NCBI GenBank assembly: GCA_029706075.1
Contig: JAINUG010000197.1
Span: forward strand, 1,403,009-1,467,008
Length of the DNA stretch: 64,000 bases
From: Aldrovandia affinis
Lineage: Eukaryota; Chordata; Actinopteri; Notacanthiformes; Halosauridae
Direction of reading: 5' to 3'
In this document: positions 1 to 11,233 of the stretch, piece after piece
Numbering within the stretch: the stretch's first letter is position 1
How the letters are laid out: each line of letters starts with the position of its first letter
Position numbers and translations under genes: made by a program
Notes under the pieces: generated by a model
Databases searched by the model: none
Told to the model about the DNA's origin: nothing
What the model saw: the letters and a program-made list of their open reading frames with translations, nothing else

Positions 1-1741
1 CCAGGCTGGTATTTTCAAACATTTAACATACAGTTACCTGAACAATGAACATTGTTTAAACATATTATCAAAATATTGATTAAACCAATCACACATTTCA
101 CATTAATGAAATGCGCAGTATAACTGACAAAATACTTTTTTTTTTTTTTCCAGAAACCCTCCAAAAATATTTTTTTAGGCGTTTTTGGCATTTTGATTAT
201 GGGTTAAATTCACACATTTCCCAGTATATTCATTTTCTTTAACCAAAAATACAGATTATCATTATTCATTTTATTAAATACAGCTATCATTATGCAATGA
301 AAATAAGATTATTAATAGGTGCATTGGATTTCTGTGTATTGAGATAGCATAGTGAATAACGAATAGTAAAAATGTATAATGAACAATTGACATGTTCATT
401 TGAAATAAAGAAATGGCACAGACTTCCTAGTGTTTTACATAATGTTGACAGTCCAAAGAAGCAATAAGTCAAGGTCCTGTATCAGAATCATAATAAGACC
501 CTGATCTAAATACATCATAAACAATAACAAGGGAAATGAATCATGATCTGTAAAGAACATACCTTGTAATTAATATTTTATCCTCTTTTTCATTTGGGTT
601 TTAATCAGACAGAAGTCAGTAGATAAAGAAAAAGCCTTGTCAGAATGATTTATAAGTAACCCACAACAATTTTCTACATGCCTGCTACATAATTAACTTT
701 TGGCTTGACTGGTCCATAGATTCTACAGAAAGTAACTAATTACACCTGTGGGGATAATATCTTGGACACAAACAAACACCAATAGAAAAGGATTTAGGAA
801 GAAAATAGAACATAATTCATAATTTTTTCTAGGCTGTTAACATGGGAAATTGCCGTTTTTCACTTTGAGAGTGGTGCGCAAATAGCAGTGTTAATTTCCA
901 CCCAGTTGAGTAAATGTCACTTTCGGGCATTTTAATTAGAGTCCATCTCTGCCCCTGAAATTCATTTTAGTGGCAAATGTTTTCCACTTGTGGTGTAATC
1001 AAGCACTATCAGCCAGCCCCGGCCAAAGCAATTTTGCACTAATGACAGATTATTTTATGGAGTGAATTAGTCTTTGTAATGGGGTGCATTTCTGGATGCC
1101 ACCAGGGTGTGTGATAATTTATTGATTTGGGGTGGGGGGATATAAGATAAACAACCAAAGATTTACTGAAATTAAATCAGAAAAACCCTCAGCCGAAGTT
1201 CATACAGCTCTCCTAAAGGGGGCACTCTCATCTCCAAAGAAAGTGATACTCCTCACGGCACTTGATCAGGGATCCTGTACTGGTCAGGGGAGCCGTAACT
1301 GCTGGACAAAGCCCTTCTTTTCCGGGCTTCGTTGAGTTATGGGAGAGCCAGTGAAGCGAGAGCATAACCATGCTCTAAGGATAGGGTGGGGAGGACATAA
1401 AAATGGGGATCTGGTGGGTGATGATTGCTTGCAGTGCATGCATTATTGGAATGCATTGTGTGGCATTTATCAGTGCATGCATTTTTACGTCATGATTGCT
1501 TGCATCAATTTTGACGTGATAATTGCCTTGATTTAGTGAATATTTATTGGACATTATTAGTATTATTATTTACATTAGCTAGCTAGTAATGGCAATGTTA
1601 GCTATATAGTAGCTAACTAGCAAACAACCTGGCTAATACATTTATGTGATAGGGTTAAACAATCTGCTAGGTTAGTTTCAACATTAAATTGATAGCTAGC
1701 TATTATTATATTGAACAAATGTTAAAGGATTAATGTTACAT
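1..1741. other. Unique AT-rich non-coding DNA
   Basis: No gene is visible; the short open frames lack recognisable motifs. About 840-1110 is less AT-biased, free of repeats and rich in homeodomain-like ATTA/TAAT cores, which makes it a candidate conserved element, but this is inference only. About 1565-1700 is rich in GCTAGC/AGCTAG words, a low-complexity texture that recurs at several places in the window. Confidence 0.5.
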
Positions 1742-1756
1742 GGAATGTGGTTATTT

Positions 1757-2129
1757 ATTTATATATTTTTTATTTAACCCCATTTTTGGTAGCCATTTTT
1801 GGTAGCCAATTGGTAGCCCGCTGTGCTTAGTTCAATCCCCTCCCTCGTAGTTCACTGACATAGCCCTGTGACCGGCAGTGACAATGGCAAAGCACTGCTT
1901 CCTCTGAGACAGCACTCGTCGTACTGACGACTGTAATTCTGGCACCCCAGAACCACTCCTGTGTGCAGCGAACTGTGTCGGCTTCCCTCCCCCCTCCCTG
2001 GGGCGGACAGCCAATTGCCGCCCTGGTGGCATTTCCGGCCAGAGCCGACTCTGGCGCGACGCGGAATCGAACCCCGATCGCCGTGGCCAGCGTCGGACGT
2101 TGAAACCACTAGATCATGCAGGAGGCCCC
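1757..2129 (-). repeat. tRNA-derived SINE, minus strand, with target duplication
   Basis: Read on the minus strand the element starts with GGGGCCTC, then an A-box-like TCTAGTGGTT and a B-box-like GGTTCGATTCC, followed by a GC-rich body and an A-rich tail facing low coordinates. It is flanked by a 15-bp direct repeat, GGAATGTGGTTATTT at 1742-1756 and the same with one mismatch at 2130-2144, which marks retroposition. Head and body resemble the SINEs at 45.6 and 47.2 kb, so these form one family. Open frames crossing it are shadows. Confidence 0.85.
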
Positions 2130-2144
2130 GGAATGTAGTTATTT

Positions 2145-2475
2145 CTTACTAAAATATTTTCAAATAACTCAAATAATGGCCACATAATCTTAAGAACTCA
2201 AGCAAGCCAAATATTGCATAAATTACGTAGTTGAGACTTTATTAAGATAGTAATAACCTTACCATTTGAGAGAGATTGCCTGTAACAAAAAACAACATAA
2301 ACAGTGGATCCCCACAGTGGGAACCACTGATGTATGAGATCAATAAAATCTAGCCAGTAACTGCTGCAGCAGGTGTGGATATAGCTAATCACAGAGAAAC
2401 ATGTTTGCTTTAGTTTGCTATTGGTTTTAACTTGCAAGTTGGATAACAGCTAACTATCTAGACATCTAGCCATAA
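2145..2475. other. Unique non-coding DNA
   Basis: I see no gene, repeat or regulatory signal that I can support in this stretch. Confidence 0.5.
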
Positions 2476-2559
2476 GGCACTGTTCTAGTGTGTGGATGAG
2501 CCCCACAGTATGGATTTGATACGAAACTATGGGGCTCATCCACACACTAAAACAGTCCC
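2476..2559. repeat. Long inverted repeat (hairpin)
   Basis: Two 34-bp arms at 2476-2509 and 2526-2559 are inverse complements with three mismatches, separated by 16 nt. The shared core is GTGTGTGGATGAGCCCCA. It could be a tiny fold-back element or a structured RNA segment. No target duplication is obvious. Confidence 0.8.
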
Positions 2560-3208
2560 TTAAAAGGATGAGTCACCTAGCAGCCCCCTCGGATTCCCTC
2601 TCCAATTTTAAAGAAATGTAAAAGCAATGTGTGATGCTGCAAGAACAAAAGTGAACACAATTTTTGGAATCTGCAAAAAGTCTAGAATAGGTCAATCTGT
2701 AAAGAGTCTACTGTAGATCGTTCTGTAATGAGCCTAGTGTAGGTCACTGTGCACGGTGCCATCTGTGTTGAGCTGGTGTTGCACAGCCTCTCTCTGTAGG
2801 GGACAGGGAAAAGTCTGTGTCTCGGCTTACTTAACACACTGACCTCTGTACACACACTTGGCAGACGGGCTGAATGGACCACTGTTCTGGAATTTGTAAG
2901 CGAGCTTGTGGTCACGGGGGGATCACAAGTCACAGAGCCCACCGAAATGAGTGGGAATGGTGGAATCACATTACGTAGAAGGTCTACTTCCTTTGTACAG
3001 TTTATCTCATAGGAAAAGCATGATCTAGGAGGACAGGGATGCTTGAACCTGTATGTTCAGTATGGGACTATTTTGTCAGAAATGTATGCCACAGACACAG
3101 ATTTTTGAGAAATGTTCAGGGGTTACAGAAGAGATCCAGAGATTAAGGCTATAAACTTCAGTCTTATCCACTCACTCATCCCTCAGTCATTTTCCAGTCA
3201 CTTACCTG
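2560..3208. other. Unique DNA with a small tandem repeat
   Basis: No gene was recognised. About 2679-2756 holds three diverged copies of a 26-bp unit of the form AGTCTA..GTAGGTC..TCTGTAA. The rest shows no clear structure. Confidence 0.5.
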
Positions 3209-3320
3209 TGTAAGTGGTTTTGTGTGTGTGTGTGTGTGTATGTATGATGTGTTTGTGTATGACTGTGCACGTGTGTGTGTGAGTGTAAGTGTAAAAGTAT
3301 GTGTGTGCATGGTGTGTGAG
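3209..3320. repeat. TG-rich low-complexity tract
   Basis: Imperfect (TG)n runs with interspersed GTAT and GTGC units. The open frames on both strands here (Cys/Val-rich or His/Thr-rich) are products of the dinucleotide repeat. Confidence 0.9.
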
Positions 3321-3330
3321 TGTAAATATA

Positions 3331-3828
3331 CAGTGGGGTCCAAAAGTCTGAGTCCACTACCAAGATCTGTTTGTTTTCATCGTTCATTAAAAAAAAGTTT
3401 TAAAACAGTGATACAAATATTAAAAATATATTTTTTTGAGAAAGGATGGTATGAATTTGAAATGTCTGTAAATACTTTGTTTGCACCCCATTGCCTTTCA
3501 TTTCCTCAAAATGTTATGACACCTTATTTTTCATTTAAGTTTTAATACATAGACACTCCTAATACACAGTGTGAGTTGTTTTGGTCTTGTAACAATTAAT
3601 ACTGGATATTGACGTAATTAATATGGTCCTCTATGTGTTCTCATCGCTACTGCAGGTGCTTTAATCTTGAAAAAGGGTTTTGCAGCTGTTTGTAATTATG
3701 TCAGCAGCAGCTTAGTGAAGTAGTTAGAGGTCAAATTGTTCTCCTGAGTAAAAAGTTTGTGTTAGTTTTTGATGAATGATGAAAACAAACAGATCTTGGT
3801 AGTGGACTCAGACTTTTGGACCCCACTG
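3331..3828. mobile_element. Tc1-like MITE with 58-bp terminal inverted repeats
   Basis: A 498-bp non-autonomous element. It begins CAGTGGGGTCCAAAAGTCTG and ends with the inverse complement. The 58-bp arms (3331-3388 and 3771-3828) differ at only about two positions. It is flanked by TA (3329-3330 and 3829-3830), the target duplication of the Tc1/mariner superfamily. No transposase frame is present, so it would have been moved in trans. The near identity of the arms suggests a fairly recent insertion. Confidence 0.92.
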
Positions 3829-3830
3829 TA

Positions 3831-4465
3831 TATATGGAGTGTGTGGTAAAGAGAGAGTGTGCGTATAGTGTGTGTGAAAGAGATTGGGGAGGGTAACATT
3901 GCTTCTTTGATCTCATCATATTGAGCCAAGCTGACAGTTTGAGAGCAGAACTGAGGCCCAGTGAATACTGAGCACACTTCAGTTCCACCGCACCACTTTA
4001 TCCCTCACACATCTATTGTCCTCCACATGAAACACTGAGCCAGGGTACATGGTCTCTCCTGCTCACCCACTCTGGTCTGTGTTAAACCCTCTAAAACTGC
4101 CGTGGTCGGCCCTGCCTTTCATGTCAAATCAGCCGCAGTCCTGAATAAAGACAGGACTGTCTGCGCTGCGGAGACCGGTGTGTTTATTTTATAGGGCTTC
4201 ACTTCATTCTCAGGGCCTGTTGTGTGAACACATCTGACAATGCTGTAAGACAAAGCTGGTGTGGGAGACGAGGCTGGCTAAGCTCGGGTAAGCTTTAACA
4301 GCTGTTATAACAAGTGCTGGAGCAAAGGCAGAGTTTATGGTGTAAAAATAAACATTGCCCCAGGCAGCCACTGTCCAAAGCCAAACCTTGCCCTGACAGA
4401 ATGTGTGATAATAATTTTATGAGGCATCCTCTGTGTCCAGGCTTTTTTACTTTTGATCCTGAATT
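3831..4465. other. Unique non-coding DNA
   Basis: No gene or repeat family recognised. Confidence 0.45.
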
Positions 4466-4603
4466 CAGATCAGCTCACTGTGTTAAACCCTCAATGTTCA
4501 TACCAGACCTGTTATGACAGACTGGCCTCAGATCAGCTCACTGTGTTAAACCCTCAATGTTCATATAAGACCTCTGAATGACAGAGTGACTTCAGATCAG
4601 GTA
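4466..4603. repeat. Tandem duplication, about 63-bp unit
   Basis: The block CAGATCAGCTCACTGTG followed by TTAAACCCTCAATGTTCAT occurs twice in tandem, with a partial third start near 4591. Confidence 0.85.
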
Positions 4604-4623
4604 GTGATGGTTGGGGTAAAAAG

Positions 4624-5124
4624 TGTGGCTCTGGCTTAATCAAATTATGACCAAATAGTCCAGACTAGCGCATATCCACGCCCCTTTTTCAAATACGAGG
4701 GAGGAGTAGAGAGGGCTGCGCCTCCCTTATGGCTGCTTTCAGGTGTTCCTGTTCCCTCCCACAGCCTGGAGAGTACTACAGGGCCTTGGACAGCAGCAGC
4801 CTCACTTACAGGCAGGCTCACCTGAGGCTAATGAGCGATCAACTCAGCTGTGAGCCATTGCCTTCATTAGGCCATTATAAAAGCACAGCCTGCCATGCCT
4901 GAAGGGAGAGTTTTTGGGGCATGGAGGCAGAAGTGCAGGTTTTTGTTACTGTTACCCTCGATTACCTAATTTTGGATTTAACTGCTTTATTTTTGTGTTT
5001 TGTTTGAATTACTTTGTACAAGGAGAATAAATTGGCCGTTGGCCTATCAAACCATCATTATTTTTGTTTGGTCTTTCATCCACTCACCACCTGGCATGGT
5101 GGCCACCCCTGCCACCTTGCTACA
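4624..5124 (+). repeat. Possible solo LTR (unassigned family), fossil
   Basis: A roughly 500-bp block starting TGTGGC and ending GCTACA, with a TATA-like TATAAAA at 4876 and AATAAA at 5026 in the order expected of an LTR promoter and polyadenylation signal. I found no clear target duplication and no internal coding region beside it, so both the boundaries and the call are tentative. An unrelated promoter-like segment is the alternative. Confidence 0.4.
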
Positions 5125-5440
5125 GAGCCACACCAAAGAAAAGCACTGCGCACAGTGTGTAAAGCCACGTTGCCATGGTAACACATCTGACAACCATCTA
5201 ACACCTGAAATATACATGATCATACCCTATTGATGTCTGCCTACTATTTTAGCATCAAATTCAGTCACATGTTTACTACATCCATGTCTTGCAGATGGAA
5301 ATTATTACATAAGTTGCTTGAGGAGAAATGTTAGAAAAGTATCTATGAAATAAATATATATTTTGTGGAAAAATATGTATATTTTCCTTATTCCACAGTA
5401 TGGAATTCTCAGTTGCAAGCCCATTCCATTATTGCAATTT
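5125..5440. other. Unique non-coding DNA
   Basis: AT-rich; no supported feature. Confidence 0.45.
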
Positions 5441-5650
5441 GTTTTATTTGCTTTGCAGATGCCCTTATCCAGAGTGACTTACATTTTTACATACTATCCA
5501 TTTATACTGTTGGATTTCTTTTACTGAAACAATTCAGGTTAAGCACCTTGCTCATGGGTACAAGGGCACTGTCCCACTTGGGATTTTAACCTGTAACCTC
5601 ACAATTAAAAGCCCAGTTGCCTAAACATTATACTACACCAGTGCTCCAAT
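5441..5650 (-). repeat. Old tRNA-derived SINE with LINE-type tail, minus strand
   Basis: On the minus strand a degenerate tRNA-like head (A-box-like GGTGTAGTATAATG and B-box-like GGTTACAGGTTAAAATCC) leads to a body that ends in a decayed form of the widespread fish tail GTAAGTCGCTTTGGATAAAAG (plus-strand GCAGATGCCCTTATCCAGAG at 5456). The tRNA head is heavily mutated, so the copy is old. Confidence 0.75.
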
Positions 5651-6042
5651 GTTCCCGGCTAATGTGTCCTCTGAAATGCATTCAGCCATCCGCCACTTCA
5701 TTTCACTCAGCATATCCCCAGCCAGAGGACTGTAAAGTGAAAAGCCCTTGTGCCAGAGCACTGCTCTTCTTGTGAAGCTGGCGCTGGCATACTGCAGGCG
5801 CCCAATTGATTAAGTGACATGTGACTAGTGCACAATGAGCCTGGGGAAATCCTGCCGACATAAACTCTCCTTCCCTGGGTGATGCTGCAGCCAATCATGT
5901 TTCTCCCAGCCAGGTGAGAATTTCATCCAGACAGCTAGGGATTTAATTAACTGGAGGCAGGACCAGAGGCCCTCTATTTGTGTGGTCCACTGGTGCAGGA
6001 AGTCTACAACTGTCCCTCCTTCATGTTGCCTTGGCTGCACAA
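5651..6042. other. Unique non-coding DNA
   Basis: Slightly higher GC than its neighbours; overlapping short open frames on the minus strand have no recognisable domains. Confidence 0.45.
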
Positions 6043-6259
6043 TGGCCTGGATTCAATCAACATTTGTCCTTTTGCTCTGCTACATTGTCAATACTGTTAA
6101 ATGAAAGTGTTACTTTTATTCTTCACAAACAGTTTGACCAGATCATCAATCACCAGAAATAATTTACCAAACTTACCAAACTTATGAAGACAGAAGAAGT
6201 AAAAGTTGCTTTTATTTGACAGTCAATGTTAAGGACTAATGTTGATTGAATCCAGGCCA
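6043..6259. mobile_element. Short MITE with GGCCTGGATTCAATC terminal repeats
   Basis: A 217-bp element with 28-bp inverted arms at 6044-6071 and 6231-6258 that match at 27 positions. A second, more diverged copy sits at 47656-47798 and shares both the termini and part of the interior (a CTTCACAAACA stretch). I could not define a target duplication, so the superfamily is open. Confidence 0.85.
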
Positions 6260-7292
6260 ACGGTCAAATGCGTCACAGCGACCCAGATATTGTTCTGTCT
6301 AACATCACATCCAAGCAACATTAATACAGATCTATAGTGATAGTTACATCTAATAATAATAATAGCATCCTTCATTACAATCTTTAAATACTGCATGAGA
6401 GTACTTGGAAAGCAGTAAGTGGAGATGCCTCCATACATATTGTGTGTAAAACTGGAGTGGAGCCTTAATTGATCAGAATGTTTTGACTGGTGTTTTTTTG
6501 CTGATAAAACATAATCAAAGAATTAAAAATACTGATTATAAACATGCTGATATACAGAAGAATTGGAAGATGTGGAAAAACAGAAACATGATGATGTCAG
6601 CTCCTTCAGTTATTCCTGTTCCTTTGTTCTCAATAGGAATATGTTGTATATATGGTCTTTATCCTTGCCAAAAATGTAAAAGATTAGCCACCTCCCCACC
6701 CCCAGAACCCCCCACCCTGTTACAGGACAGAAATTTGGCTTCAGTCAGAGGCTCCTCAGATTTTTGGCAGTTTGCTCTCTTAAAGTCTAAAGAGGACTTT
6801 CAGAGACTCACAGTCAGCACTGCTGCAGCTGAAACTGCTTCTCTGTGTGACATGAGCCAGCTAAACAGCTGTGACCTGGGCTAGAACGAAAGGGAAGTAA
6901 TTTAATCTGAGAAAGTAGCGGCTAATCTTTTAGGACTGTTATGGCCCATTACATTTATGACTATTTCAACAAGAAACTTTCAGTGCATCATCTGCACTGT
7001 TGGAGAAACCACAATTAGATTTTTAGAGTCTAACTGACAATAGAAATACTGTATAAGCAAACCAAGACATACTTTGTTTTATATGTTTGCCTATATCTTC
7101 CAGATGAGTCGTACCATGTGACTTGGGCTCAATCCATTTACCAAAAATGGATTAAACCTTTTAAACTTTTCAACATTCAATAGCATTTAAATTATGATTC
7201 CTTATGACCCCCAACATTACAAAATGGCCACAATAGCATATGAGATACATACTATTTGTTCATATTTCACCTAGTTCATTATAGATAACAAA
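6260..7292. other. Unique non-coding DNA
   Basis: No supported gene. The 133-codon frame at 6483-6884 has no recognisable domain or exon context and is treated as chance. Confidence 0.5.
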
Positions 7293-8500
7293 CAGTGGCG
7301 GATCCTGGCATAGGCAACAACAGTTGCCTAGGGCAGCACGCCGGCAAGGGGGGCACGCACACATCTCTCCATATACTGACACAGACGCGCGCTCACTTTA
7401 GTCTTGCTCATCTGTGCTCAGCGCTAGCATTGGGCAGGCATGATGTGATTTTTTGTCACACTGCTTCTGCTGTCTGTCAGCCTATGAAGTCTTCTAGTCC
7501 TCACCTGCTAGAACCTGAAGTGGGGGAGGGGTGGAGGTCAATAGCGCCTCTCAAACTCACACTGTACAGTACAAGTCAATCAATGAAATCACAAAGTAAC
7601 ATTGCAACCAAATGCGCCCCTGCTCTCAACACACACAAGCAAATGGAAACAATATCTCAATAGTTACTCATAAACAGCTGCAATTTTGCCTGGTTTAAAA
7701 TATAATGATAAATGAAAACAAGTCTGTACACCACCATGGTGAAATGGTTTAGTCCCTTGACCCTGCATTGATGGGCAATCGTTTAGTCACACAAACAATC
7801 GTGTCACACACACGTTGAGGTACGTTGCCAAAATGAAAAGGTCAAAGCCTGTGGGATTTCAGTTTATAAAAAAGAGAAAAGCAGAAGAGGAGAAACAGTC
7901 CAAAGATAAAGCTATGTGTTATGTCATCTCTTCATGAATATTATGTTATGTTTTGAAGTAGTCTAGTAAATAATTGTGCTAGCTAGGTATTGCATCAATT
8001 GCTATACTAAAGTTAATGCTAGCTAGTAGCTCAAGAATTTAGCTAACATTACACTGGCTATAATGACGCTGAACTATCATCATGAACATTTTCTGTGAAT
8101 TTTTGGGGTAATAATAGCAATATACTGTATCACTATGAGCTTCCTACTAGCTAGTTAACATGCATATAGTCAAGCTAAACTAGCAGCAAAACAGCAAAAG
8201 CTATCTTATGTCTAGTTTGTGCATAGTGAACTTTCAGCCACATTGAGGCAGACTCAGCCAGTATTGAAAAGGTACAACCCCAACTTCAATTTAGTTTTAT
8301 TTGTGTGCACCTTCAACTTTTAAATTAGTGTGCAATATGTGTCAGTGTTATTTATTGTCTTAGACAGCACCTCCTTATTTTTGTTCCTTTTAAAAGAAGA
8401 ATTTTTATTTATTGTTCAATTTAAATTTGTTATTTGTATGTCTTGGATTTTTACAATTTAATATTTATGTGCAATAACTCTCAAAACATTGTGAGTAATG
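7293..8500 (+). mobile_element. 5' part of a hAT element (TTF-finger type), decayed
   Basis: It starts with CAGTGGCGGATCCTGG, a terminal sequence typical of hAT elements, followed by a short GC-rich stretch. The start of a transposase reading frame lies 540 bp inside (separate entry). No matching right terminus was found, so only the left part remains and the right boundary is approximate. The AT-rich right half shows GCTAGC-type low complexity. Confidence 0.65.
7833..7937 (+). pseudogene. N-terminus of a hAT (TTF zinc-finger class) transposase
   Basis: Thirty-four codons starting MKRSKPVGFQFIKKRK and ending in a TGA. The run MKRSKP.G.QFRKKRKEEE is, from memory, the usual start of fish hAT transposases that carry a TTF-type zinc finger and DUF4371. 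The full protein is about 600-800 residues; here only the basic N-terminus survives and neither the zinc finger nor the catalytic domain follows. A relic of the next part of a related protein lies on the minus strand near 16 kb. The call rests on one short motif. Confidence 0.65.
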
Positions 8501-8504
8501 CCAT

Positions 8505-8589
8505 AGGAGGCTTACATTTCTTTCTTTTTTTCTTCTTCTTTTTTTTCGAAGCCCGGAACCCCGGTCGCCGTGAGGAGGCTTCCATTTCT
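8505..8589 (-). repeat. Tiny retroposed tRNA-like fragment with 17-bp target duplication
   Basis: AGGAGGCTTACATTTCT (8505-8521) and the same with one mismatch (8573-8589) bracket a 51-bp insert (8522-8572). On the minus strand the insert reads about 27 nt of tRNA-like sequence, CACGGCGACCGGGGTTCCGG, followed by an A-rich tail. The tRNA-like part matches the B-box region of the SINE at 1757-2129. This looks like a short polyadenylated SINE or tRNA fragment inserted by LINE machinery. Confidence 0.75.
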
Positions 8590-9190
8590 AAGCAACGTAT
8601 GGATTGCACCGTAAATTTGGGTGGTGTGCAAACATAAGGGATGTGGCTGCCAAAGTGTATGCAGGATCGCTTATTCCTTTACAATTTCGATACTACTACA
8701 ATTTCGATACTACAGTTGCGAAAGACTAATCATGGCACAAGTTCTGCCACCTGTTCTCCCACAAAATAAGCAATCATCATCTTCAGGGAATGATTGTCTC
8801 TCTCATAGATTAGTCTGGGATGATACCTCATTGTAAACATCTGTACCACTGTGATAGAATATATCTGGGTACTCCACAGTGTTCAAATGTATCCTCCTTC
8901 AGGATCGAAGTTGATGTGTCTTGCTTTGCTTGAGGGTGAACAGCCCATCAGAAAATTCAGACCATTGAAAAGATTAAGATGTAGAGAGATCCGCAGTACA
9001 GTGCTGTGATTAAACACAGTTTTGGTGTGGTTCTGTGCATGGCCTTTTGGTTCCAGCTGAAATGACAGCTACAGTAATCCAGCCCATATATGCCATCCTC
9101 TCACTCACACTGAGGCCTGAGTACCAGTCACATAATTTACATCTAATTCTAATGAGTGTGCTGCTGCATATCAACTCTAATTCTCTAGAT
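8590..9190. other. Unique non-coding DNA
   Basis: Apart from a local 18-bp direct duplication (ACAATTTCGATACTAC near 8680-8713), nothing was recognised. Confidence 0.45.
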
Positions 9191-9633
9191 CAGCGGTTCC
9201 CAAACTGGGTTATGGTGGCCACTGGGGTCCACAAAAGACCCCCAGTGGATCCACGGCAAAATGGAAAAAATATTTAGTTTATATTTCCATATTTCATAAA
9301 TTGCATGTTCTAGACTTTAAAATCAAGTTCATCCTGTTTGGTTTACACATCTGTTGTAATATTGATAATATATAATCTTATAATCATTGACTATGCATAT
9401 TAAATAGGAACATATTTTATATAGATCCATAATAGATGTAATCATGATTTAGACATGCTTAAATGTACTAGTATAAATAATAATAATCATAATAATGCAT
9501 AATAGCCACTGCATGTAGCCTGTAGTGGGTATTGGATAAAAATGTAAATACTTTAAAATAAAATTGAGGTGATCATTATATAGAGTGAAAATTAAAATGT
9601 ATTAATTAATTAAAACGTTTTGGGGAACCCCTG
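9191..9633. mobile_element. Non-autonomous hAT element (MITE)
   Basis: The left end CAGCGGTTCCCAAACTGG and the right end GGGGAACCCCTG form imperfect terminal inverted repeats of the kind seen in Charlie-like hAT elements. Eight-bp flanks CTCTAGAT (9183-9190) and CTCTAGAG (9634-9641) match at seven positions, as expected for a hAT target duplication. The AT-rich 443-bp interior has no transposase. Confidence 0.85.
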
Positions 9634-9641
9634 CTCTAGAG

Positions 9642-11233
9642 TATGGCTTGGAATATGATGGACAGGGTAAAGGATGGCATGGGAGAATTTAGCACTGTTT
9701 TGCTGATTGTCATGCATTCGTTTTTTGTGCATCTAAGCACATCTCTTAATGAAAAGAAACAAACTCAAAAAGAGGCCATGGTAAATCCCAATGCAGTGAA
9801 CAAATGTTTACACATCTTGGCAGATAAAGTGAAGATTTTCTGTTGAGTAGTACAAAAGTTGTTACATTTAATAACATTTTCATTACAATGAAATAAAGAG
9901 AGCCCCAAGATACAGACCATTGGAAAATATTATCTATCAAGTTTTGTAATTACTGCGTCCATTACTGTTCCTGTGTGGGTGTGCACCTTATTAATTTGCC
10001 ACTTGGTTTTTCGGTTAATTAACTCTCCACTTCCTGTCACGGTGAGCGTTCTGATTATCAATACGAGTCACTGCACAAGAGAGATACCAACTGAAGGAAA
10101 CAGATTAAGCAGTGCAATTACACAGCAAGTCATCTTAAATGATTACAAGACACTTAAAGCCTTACCCTATTAAAAGCCAATTTATACAACTTCCACTGTC
10201 TATTCCTGTCCGTGGTCTTAATTAACCTATTACAGCCTCTGTCCGGTCTGGATGAATGAAACTGCACTATATACACATTGTAAATAGGCTTGAATTGTGA
10301 ATATTTCTTGAAAGCGGTGTATGTTCATACACCTGAGTGTGTGTGTTTTCATGTCAGTGTTGTACATTAAGCATACACATATCATGTAAAAGTAAAGAGC
10401 TTCCATGATGCTGAAGAAGCCTGCTGAGTTCCTGGGGGAGGGGTTTGACATTCATCTCATGAAAACCTAACATTTTGTTTGTTGCTCTTGGCCTAGATAT
10501 GATGTTTATGGAAAGTATTAAGCTCTCGGGAGGCCGTGTAGTATTGCACTTATATAAAACAAAACAGCCTCCTCCCCCATTACTGTTATCACCATGAAAC
10601 ATAAGCACGTCAGCGTTAAATGATCGGTGCATACAGCAACACATACACCCATGACTGCGAGTAAGGCGGTGTCCTTAAATACAGGGACATGGGTTTGCTT
10701 CCACAGCACGCTCTTGTGGGTGTAATTAGTCAAACATTAACTGGAAGGTATTAAATATTATTATTACAGTATATATTTAATGTTATATTAAATTATTAAA
10801 TTCCCTTCCTACGCCCTGTAGATGGGCCAAGTCACTGGTGATCCATGAAACCCAAACAGTGGTTAGTGGTTTACTGGGGCTCTGACGCCATTAACTGCAG
10901 ACGCCATGTCTGCTCCTGCTGTTCATATCGTAGATTCTATAAACGAACCATATGGTCAGCTCCTCCATTCCTTCCGTCCTGTCTGCTTCTTAATGACAGC
11001 AGTTGCCAGTGCTATATATTACAGTACAAAACATCCATTGCCACAATATTGGATTTGGCCATGCCCCTTCACAAATATACACAAGACAGATAAAACTGGA
11101 ATGTTTAGGCTTCACCGGTAGGGAGACAGAACATCCAATGTTAAAAATACAGAGATAAGTATGACATATCTATAGAATATATACATTGTCATATACATAT
11201 TGCCAAACATTGCTTACAAAAGGACAATTCATT
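9642..11233. other. Unique non-coding DNA with a candidate conserved element
   Basis: No exon was recognised. About 9950-10240 is repeat-free and dense in TTAATTAA/TTAATTTG-type cores, a composition often seen in vertebrate developmental enhancers. This is inference; nothing proves conservation. Confidence 0.4.

Noticed and set aside
4624-5124. Host gene promoter with TATA box and nearby polyadenylation signal
   Set aside because: TATA and AATAAA only 150 bp apart fit an LTR better than a gene; kept only as a tentative solo LTR.
6483-6884. 133-codon plus-strand frame
   Set aside because: No domain, no splice signals that fit, no repeat support.
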